Positions 56,678 through 64,000 of a stretch of 64,000 bases of DNA are shown one piece after another. Source of the DNA: Amphiura filiformis (Eukaryota > Echinodermata > Ophiuroidea > Amphilepidida > Amphiuridae). The stretch covers positions 29,669,409-29,733,408 of the forward strand of contig NC_092628.1 in NCBI RefSeq assembly GCF_039555335.1, read 5' to 3'. The notes under the pieces were generated by a model. The model was not told the DNA's origin. It did not search any database and saw only the letters and a list, made by a program, of their open reading frames with translations. A program made the translations under genes and the position numbers. Every line of letters begins with the position of its first letter. Position 1 is the first letter of the stretch.

Positions 56678-56984
56678 TAATGAAATTATTATTTAGAAGT
56701 CGAACTTTAGAACAAGACTGTCAGAGCATTGTCATTAATTTTTAGGCACTCTTTTTTTTTTAGACTACAAAATGTATCATTACTAGGTGAATGAAAAATG
56801 AAATGACTTGGCTGTAATTTATGGGGAAAATATTGTTTCAGGTCGGGTTTTAAAAACCAACGCATTGAAGAATCCAAATAATCATTATTTATATTACACT
56901 GCCAATCTGAAGCAGCTTGTTACTAATTCAACACAATGATTGACAAGCTTCCCAGAATGCAAAACGCAAATCAGGGATCGATTT

Positions 56985-57317
56985 GGCAGTTCACAGCATC
57001 TTGCGAATGGTAGTAAGCTTTGACGAAAATTGCATTGATCATTTCATAGCGAGTGTGTAGAAAAATTCAAATATCACATATATTTTTGTACGTCATGTGG
57101 TTCTTGAGTTATGGTGTAAAGAGGGCTGAAACAATAACACTTTTGTAAAACGTACATAACTCATTAACAACAATAAATCAAGCAAGTATATGATTTATAG
57201 AATGGACTTTTGCAAAACATTAAAGTGTTATTTTTCAATAATATATTGATTTAGACAATGAAAATCGATTTTTTTTTTTTGGTTGCTTCGACTAACAAAA
57301 TGTCGCGTCGCCTTAAC
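56985..57317. repeat. Partial copy of the 62208-62838 element
   Basis: It matches the right half of the complete copy (gcgaatggtagtaagctttg, gagggctgaaacaa, ggttgcttcgac) and ends next to TTAA. Confidence 0.7.
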
Positions 57318-58755
57318 CAGGGATATGAGACAAGAACACTGGGTAACAGTGATTAAAAATAAAAGCCGATTGAATAATGTTTAACCGTCTCTATTTTGAG
57401 ATTTAACTATATAAAAAGCACACCTGTAGATATGGCAAACTATTCTTTGTTTGTTCAAAGTGGAACAATAGAGACTACTTTGATCAAAATTTGATAATTT
57501 TTGTATTTTTTTACCCATGTGGAGCCAAAAAATATGACTTTTTAATCATTGCCTATAACTCAAGAACTGTACTAGTACATCGGAGATAGGTCGACTATAA
57601 TTATGATGGATATTGAAATTTGAGCCATGCTTATAAAAAAAAAGTCCATTCATTGTTTTAGGTTATGCAAATTTGCATTTTTCCCTATACTTCCTTTTTA
57701 ACCTTCTTTGATGTTGCTGCATGGTGAGGCCTTAAAAGATACTTAGTTTTTTACTAATAAACTTTGATCCAATTTTGTGTAACGGTCAAATTTGAATCGT
57801 TTATATAGGTTTACTTGGGGCTGCTAGGAAATTTTGGAGGCCAAAAAACGCACCTCGATTTTCCAAACACGCAAAAATCCGCGATTTCCTGCCCGAAACA
57901 CTAAATCTTAAAAAAGTGTTTGTTTTGTGTTTTGTTTTTGCATTTTTTAATATTTATCATTTGTGGTTAAAAAAAATGGAACAAAATTACCAAAAAGTTA
58001 CAATTTTGTATCCAAAAAATTTAAGATCTAAAAATGCATTGGTTTTGTACACAAGTCTATATCTTAAATAAATTTTGAAGTGAACACAAGTTACAAATCT
58101 GCCCCATTTGGATACAAAATTGTAATGTTTTGGCAATTTTTTCTCTTCAACTGTTCTTTGCCGAAATATAGTGGTTCAAAGAATGAAAAAAAAAACCAAA
58201 ACGATATCGCCAAGCAGCTAATTGGCTTACACATGGCACTGGTAAAATGGTAAAAAAAGCTTTTAACTGTTTCAAATCAGATTGCGTGCTATGCATTATG
58301 GGATATCAGTAATTCTTTCCACAGAGTCAACAAGAGACACGTATTATGTGGTTAAAGTTCAGTTTAGGTTTATCATCATGTTTGCCTTTTCCTATACATG
58401 TGTAGGCAAAAGGTAACAATAAGTGGGTCAGTAATGTATCGACATTTATTACGGTACTTAACTTTCTGTCTGAGTGTTATTCTATTGTATTGATACTTTG
58501 GTCATTCTTCCGGATAAGAGTAAATATATAGCTTAGGCGTTTATACAAAAACTTCTCTTTCTTTAGAAGATTATTCAATTGCAAACTGTACAGTGTTCTT
58601 TATTCACTACTTCGAGAGCTCTAGAAGAAGACCGGTGGATGTGACAGCAGTGGTATACACAAATGGACCAAAGTCTATGGGATGGATATATGTTATCTTT
58701 AACATCTGCGCCTGTTGAATTATCTACTATCTAAATTTGTAAGTATAGTACAGTC
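57318..58755. other. Intergenic region 5' of gene D; possible non-coding exon end
   Basis: A weak inverted pair lies at about 57985-58140 (tacaattttgtatcca and tggatacaaaattgta). A strong donor-like GTAAGTAT at 58740 ends a unique stretch (58540-58739) that could be a non-coding first exon of gene D. There is no further support. Confidence 0.35.
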
Positions 58756-59110
58756 TTGTTTGTAATAGCTGCTCTGATGTGCCTTTGCAAAACCCCGGCT
58801 TTGGAAATGTTACGTGGACGACATTTTAGAAATTGTAAAGGAAGATCAAGTGGGAAATCTCACTACGCATATCAATCAAACCATGGACCCCGCGGACAGT
58901 ATCAAATTTACATACGAAAAAGAGCAAGAAGGATCTATACGTTTCTGATGGTTCGGTTATTAAAGCTTCTGGTCTACAGAAAAGCCACACACACAGAGAC
59001 CAGTTGCTTCCCACCACCCTATTCATCATAAGTTGGGCGTGGTTCGCACACTGTTGAACAGAATGAATAGTGTTATCTCAGAAAAGGAGGGCACAGATCA
59101 TGAAGAATGT
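58756..59110 (+). mobile_element. Penelope-like retroelement fragment, broken
   Basis: Translated pieces resemble the region after the reverse transcriptase core of Penelope-like elements: a Y-R-K-x-T-H-T motif in one frame and H-H-P-x-x-H-K followed by GVVRTLLNRM in another. Upstream parts of the element and any endonuclease domain are not seen. It is clearly a decayed fragment, on the plus strand, about 600 bp before the start codon of gene D. Confidence 0.6.
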
Positions 59111-59130
59111 AAAATATGATCAGTTTATTG

Positions 59131-59341
59131 CACTGCAAAAACAGTATTTAGAAATTTTAACACTTTTCTGAACACAATTTTGCCTTCACTTTGTAAACAC
59201 GTTTAGAAGCTAAATATCATGTGCCCAGTTTCTGAACATTGGTCAGTGATGATGTTCACTTTCTAAACATCTGACATCCATATTCTAAACATACCGTTTA
59301 TATATTCTTGCCTTCACTTTCTAAATACTGTTTTTGCAGTG
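59131..59341. repeat. 211 bp MITE with cactgcaaaaacag ends
   Basis: cactgcaaaaacagtatttagaaa and its inverted copy form the ends; the interior repeats actttctaaac/ttctgaaca. No clear target duplication. Confidence 0.75.
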
Positions 59342-59707
59342 TATAATCGGATTGCAAACCCGGCAAAAGGCACAGAGCAGCCATTTTAGTTGTATCTTTT
59401 TCCTATGATAAAAAATACCGTGGCAGAATCAACAAACTTTTCTACCATGCATATTTACATTTATTGTAGTAACGATGCTATTTCACCCGTCTATTTGAAT
59501 ATATGAGTAGGGATTATTCTACAAATGGACTGTCTGGATGCTGATAAACGTCAAATCCATATTCAATTTCATTTTGTCTTCCAGCTTATACATTAATATG
59601 CAACTATTCTGCATGGAGCTGAAAAAGTGGACATGATCAGGGGATAAACTTGCAGTCACAGCAGATCTAAAAGTTTTAAAATAACACTTTATCAGACTTG
59701 AAAAAAA

Positions 59708-62700
59708 ATGTCGGGCGTTGAGAACCAGAGTATGGTGCCAGAGTGCTATATGAATTTAAGGCCAACTGCGGGGGAACTTCTCAGTGGTAAGTACCATCAC
59801 GTTTTCATTAAATATTCACGGATTCTGTAACGGAGGTCCCAAAAACTATTAAGTACAGGTCTAACTTTAAACCTGGTCTAACTATATGGCGATTAGAACT
59901 ATATGGTAGGAACTTTTTAGTATATATTTACATACCATATTCTATATTATAGATCCTGTTAAGGGCAACTACATATTAATTAGATGGATGCACTTTAATT
60001 AATTTTTGGACTTTGCTAGGAATAAAGGCGGAAAATAAATAATTGAAGGGATACATCAGTGCACTATAACCTCCATAGTTAGACCAGGTCTAAGTTAGAC
60101 CTGGTCTAACTTAGACCTGGTCTAACTTGTTTTATGCATACGGACCATGGGCTAAATTAATATCAGGGTGTCATTTATTACTCCATGTGTATAATTTTTC
60201 TTAAGAGGGGAAAAATGTCTAAAACTTCCGTTTTTATACATTATGATCTGTGGAAATATAAATGTGATTATTGGTTTCCTTGGCTGGTTTCTCATTTCTT
60301 GAGACAAATGTATAACTATTAAGAAGGAAATTGCAGGTTTTTTTCCCGTAAAATGGCTAGACTATGCTATAGTCGAATTTTATTAAAAATATGTTATTAT
60401 TAGTCATGATGAACCCATTTCGTTGAACTCAAAATTATACTGATGTTTATTAAAATTAAAGTATTCAATAGTAAAATGGTCATAAGGAATTAAGAATATC
60501 AGATGATTAGTGACAATAAAAGTAATTGAATGCAACATTATCTTCCATAATTATAATGGCTCACTTTAATACTGAACAATTCTGATTTTGGAATCTACCA
60601 GTTTATTGATAGCGAACCCCGAAAATTCTTACTTGGGAAGCTAACAAAGAGAGGGAGTAGGGTGACTGAAAAGATCAGATGTGAAAATCTATCAATTGTG
60701 CACACATTAATTAAATCAGAGTTTTAAGCTTAAATACAATATCCAGAGTATGCACAATGGGCAAGTGGACTACGGGGTAGTCTATAAAATGGCTAGAATT
60801 GGAAAATGGCCCCTGTCAATGTTGAAAAATTAAATAAAAGCGTCCATGAATTTGAGGTCGTTATTTGGACATTAATAGAACATGGCACATATCAACATTT
60901 AAATGTTTTTAAACGTTTGCCTATAACACGTTTATAACGTTTATAAAAACATTTTTGTGTTTCCTTGGACATCATTCTATAATGCCCCAAACGTATTTCT
61001 TATTTCATACATTATGTTAAGGGAAAAATTTACGTGGTTAAAAGTTCCTTGGTTATAATTCTCTTTTAAGTTTGTGAATTGTCTCTTTCAAAAGGGAGCC
61101 ACAAACCACAATGTGTATACTGAATTCCAACATGTTATCTACAGCGGTATACTTCCGTATCTATCTATGCATTACGTAGGCAAACCATTATGTCAATATT
61201 TCCTGTTTTTATATAGGCCTAGTTGTAAGTAGGTTTATTGTGTAACCTTTTTACACACAACTTACACAGCCACACCGACAGTTCGACACACATATGTGAC
61301 GTGTCATGTCAAAAGGAGACACTTTTGGGCAGGATCGTAAATGGAGAAATAGCCAAAAATCTGCCCGAGGGTGATTTTTTCACAATTTGGGTTTGTTGCG
61401 AATTTGTGATGTTATTAATGTTTAAAATATTGTCGGATAGTTTCAGACCGGAATATAACTGGCATCTTGTATTTTTAGAGACATTTTTCAAGGTAATTCC
61501 TACTATCAACATTGTCAATAATATTTTTAATGGCCGATATCTCAATTTCCAATTTTATAATACCATAACTTACGAACTTAATATCTTCGCTTAGGAATGT
61601 CCGATTTCATTGGGGGAAAACGATGCTGTGGAGCAAAATATCTCTATACAGTATTTCAGATATGTAAAAACCTCAAAATGTATAACCTGCCCAAAAGTGT
61701 CTCCTTTTGACATGACACGTCACATATTTATTCACACATTCGCTTTCTATAATAATATTAATTAAAAGTCATAATTATTCAATAATATTGTCACCTGGAA
61801 ATGCGCGTTTTTATACTCAAAACATACACTAATGTTTTCCATTACGTTTAGTTACCTGGAGAGATTTGATCATGTCTCATCCCCTTTTTCAACCAAATCG
61901 ACGGTAATAACTCTTGTAGTAAGGGATTTAACCACAAATTTCCTCAGGCAAAACTCACTTCTTGGGAACCAAATACCACACACGGTCATTTTTATGTAAC
62001 TCATTGACCCATTTGTGTTATATATACTGCCTCTAGCTATAATGACATCCTTGTGATCTGGTCAACTCATTGACAGATACGAACATCAGGAGGGAATTCA
62101 ATTTTTTATCATTCTCTCCAGGTAGTGAAACGTAATGTTTGTCAACAAATCAATGCAGTATTTTTTCATACAAATTCTTACGTCATTTGCGACAATTACT
62201 GCTTTAAGGGTAGACGAGGTATTGTTGGTCGAAGCAACCTAAAAATGGATTTTCACTATCTAGATCAATATATTATTAAAAATTAACACCTTGATGGTTT
62301 GCAAAAGTTCATTCTACAAATCGTATACTTTGCAAACTTGTTAATTATTGTTGTTTATGTTATATGCCCTTATAACATAACTCGTTTTACACCTAAAAAT
62401 ATATTGTTAAGCCCTTGAGCAATTTAAACATAACTCAAGAACCAGCAGCACCTTTAAAATAATTAATAACCTGAAGGTTATGAATTATTTTAAACTGTTG
62501 TGATTTGGTAGTTCGCAGCATCTTACGAATGGTAGTGAGCTTTGGCAAAAACTGCATTGCTCAATTATAGCGAGCGTGTAGAAGAATTAAAATATCACAG
62601 CTATACTTTTATAGGGGCTGCGGTTCTTGAGTTACGTTGTAAAGAGGGCTGAAACAACAACACTTTTTTAAAACGTACACAACTCATTAACAACAATAAA

Positions 62701-63057
62701 TTAAGCAATTTTGCAAAGTATACGATTTGAAGAATGAAATTTTGCAAAACATCAAGGTGCTAATTTTCAATAATATATTGATCTAGGTAATGAAAATCGA
62801 TTTTTAGGTTGCTTCGACCAACAATACCTCGTCTACCCTTAACCATAATGCTTTAACCATGTTCCTCACTTATCAATTTTCCAACAGATTTGCCCAATTA
62901 CCCAGTGACTCTCGCCGTGTATATTATAGTTACCATAGCAACATGTGTCCTGTTAGGACTTTTCTTTGAAACAGTATACTTTATTGGGAGAAAACTACCT
63001 CGTTCTTCGGTACCCAATCATCGAATGAATATCCTATGGATGGTGTCTATATATCCT
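59708..63057 (+). CDS. SLC51A: Gene D: organic solute transporter alpha-like protein, first two coding exons (partial)
   Basis: Exon 1 is 59708-59786 and exon 2 is 62888-63057, joined in phase 1; exon 2 ends in phase 0 with tatcct/gtaaga. Exon 1 has sequon N6, C13 and the N-terminal motif R-P-T-A-G-E-L-L-S, the closest of the four to the human P-T-A-A-Q-L-L. Exon 2 is 170 nt, as in B and C, with membrane segment 1 (about residues 33-55) and KLPRSSVPNHR. The remaining exons, expected from the neighbouring genes to be five or six, lie past the end of the window. No stop or frameshift is seen. The long first intron (3.1 kb) is full of MITEs. Confidence 0.85.
59850..60130. repeat. Element with ttagacctggtctaa palindromes at both ends
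   Basis: aggtctaactttaaacctggtctaac (about 59857) faces gttagaccaggtctaag and two further copies of tagacctggtctaac (60075-60130). The 15-mer is itself palindromic apart from its central base. Confidence 0.55.
60131..61291. other. Intron 1 of gene D, mostly unannotated
   Basis: About 60880-60972 is a fragment of the cccagcaaacac-type MITE (aaacgttt blocks). The rest is AT-rich without recognised features. Confidence 0.45.
61292..61727. repeat. 436 bp MITE with atatgtgacgtgtcatg ends, copy 2
   Basis: It matches 29591-30014 along its full length, with a few small indels. Both copies keep an open stretch covering fgttattaatgtttaaaat, but it reads as shared non-coding sequence. Confidence 0.85.
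61841..62136. repeat. 296 bp MITE with attacgttt..tacctggagaga ends
   Basis: attacgtttagttacctgga is matched by the inverted tccaggtagtgaaacgtaat. Located in intron 1 of gene D. Confidence 0.75.
62208..62838. mobile_element. 631 bp palindromic TTAA-flanked element, complete copy
   Basis: GGGTAGACGAGGTATTGTTG and its inverted copy are flanked by TTAA at 62204-62207 and 62839-62842. The arms pair for about 200 bp (gcaaaagttcattctacaaa etc.). It ends 49 bp before exon 2 of gene D. Partial copies lie at 32345-32686 and 56985-57317. Confidence 0.85.
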
Positions 63058-63389
63058 GTAAGATGTTATACCGTAAAACCTCGTCTACAAGCATAAATAG
63101 TGCTTTTGGTGAAAGCTAGGCGCCACCCATCGACAGAATTATAGGCCTAACATTAAGGAGTTTGAGCAAATAGATAACCGATACAAGTTTCTACAAACAA
63201 GTATTATTGTATTGGCATATTTTCGGCTGTGTGGTATTAATTTTGCTTTCATCAAAAACACAATATATGCGTGCTGACGAGGTTTTATGGTATGTTTTTT
63301 GCTTTTGATTTCCTTGAAAAAAGGGAATCTAATTTTATAGATTAAATTATCAAAAAGTTATGAAAGTTTAAAGATGCATTTGATTATTC

Positions 63390-63925
63390 TAAAATAAAAT
63401 CGCATTGATTTTTGATTGGCAAACCCAGGATATTATTAATCGCTGCTTTCGCCATCTTGATTAGCTTTGGTTCATGACTTCTTCAGAATGACCAATGGGA
63501 TCCACTTTACATATAGAGTACACTTTTTCCATTGTGGTCCTTGTGCCATAGTGAAGATTATAAAATAGTAACAAATGGATTGTACTCTACCACACACATT
63601 TTATAATAAATATAACAATATAAATATAGTATTTAAAAAAACCAAAAAAAAAAACCCCAAAAAAAAACCCAGCATCAATAATACATTTCCAGACAGTTCC
63701 AAACTTGTTTGAAGGCTATTACCCACTAATTGTTATGAACTCCCGTCGTAAAAGCCATCCCACAATCGTGACATTGGATGTTACTATCCACCATTAGTAC
63801 CTAAAAGAACCGAGGAATGCGAAAAGCGCTGGAAGAAATCATCTGCCAAGATGGCGAAAGTCTAAAAACAGTGACTAATTTTGGATTTGTCAATCAAAAA
63901 ATTAATTCGATTTTATGAAAGTTGT
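63390..63925. repeat. ~535 bp inverted-repeat element in intron 2 of gene D
   Basis: ataaaatcgcattgatttttgattggcaaa...ctttcgccatcttg on the left pairs with caagatggcgaaag...tttgtcaatcaaaa...ttcgatttta on the right. A-runs with cccc lie in the middle (about 63630-63670). Confidence 0.7.
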
Positions 63926-64000
63926 TTTTTCAAAATAATACTACATCATTTAGTGTATAAGTTCGTATATATATATACATAGGTTTCGGTTGAAACCGTG

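Noticed and set aside
1-64000. CRISPR array, operon or prokaryotic gene
   Set aside because: The tandem arrays here lack unique equal-length spacers, and all coding sequence is in spliced eukaryotic exons.

Overview
The window looks like a piece of an invertebrate deuterostome genome. An echinoderm or other ambulacrarian is my best guess, from the gene content and the style of the repeats, but the sequence alone does not prove it. It is AT-rich, its genes have many short exons and long introns, and most of the intronic and intergenic DNA is short inverted-repeat (MITE or foldback) elements. No bacterial or organellar features are present. All recognised host genes are on the + strand.

The core of the window is a tandem cluster of four genes for the alpha subunit of the organic solute/steroid transporter OST (SLC51A family), here called A to D. 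Gene A (coding exons 7415-22222, 338 aa), gene B (28133-37035, 351 aa) and gene C (38933-48711, 351 aa) can be assembled completely with consensus splice sites and consistent phases. Gene D (from 59708) shows only its first two coding exons before the window ends. B, C and D share exon sizes and form one subgroup; A is more diverged. The last exon of a Golgi carbohydrate sulfotransferase of the CHST8-14 type lies at 622-1536, upstream of the cluster. The OST-beta partner is not visible here.

The most unusual structure is in intron 1 of gene B. The first coding exon and its splice donor sit at the head of a tandem array of seven copies of a ~165 bp unit (28133 to about 29225). Only copy 1 keeps the start codon, five of the other six copies keep a GT donor, and no acceptors are evident. 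Gene B also has an extra intron (31529-32945) that A and C lack and that is loaded with transposons. Intron 6 of gene C holds five tandem copies of a sequence whose reverse complement matches the histone mRNA 3' stem-loop.

Several insertions can be dated relative to each other: a TTAA-flanked palindromic element with an intact empty site elsewhere in the window, a TAA-flanked element inside a hAT-like element, and a hAT-like element inside one arm of a foldback. A TA-flanked MITE family carries the 5' half of a tRNA. A degenerate Penelope-like retroelement fragment lies just upstream of gene D. The palindrome TAGGCCTA occurs about 20 times, where less than one is expected.
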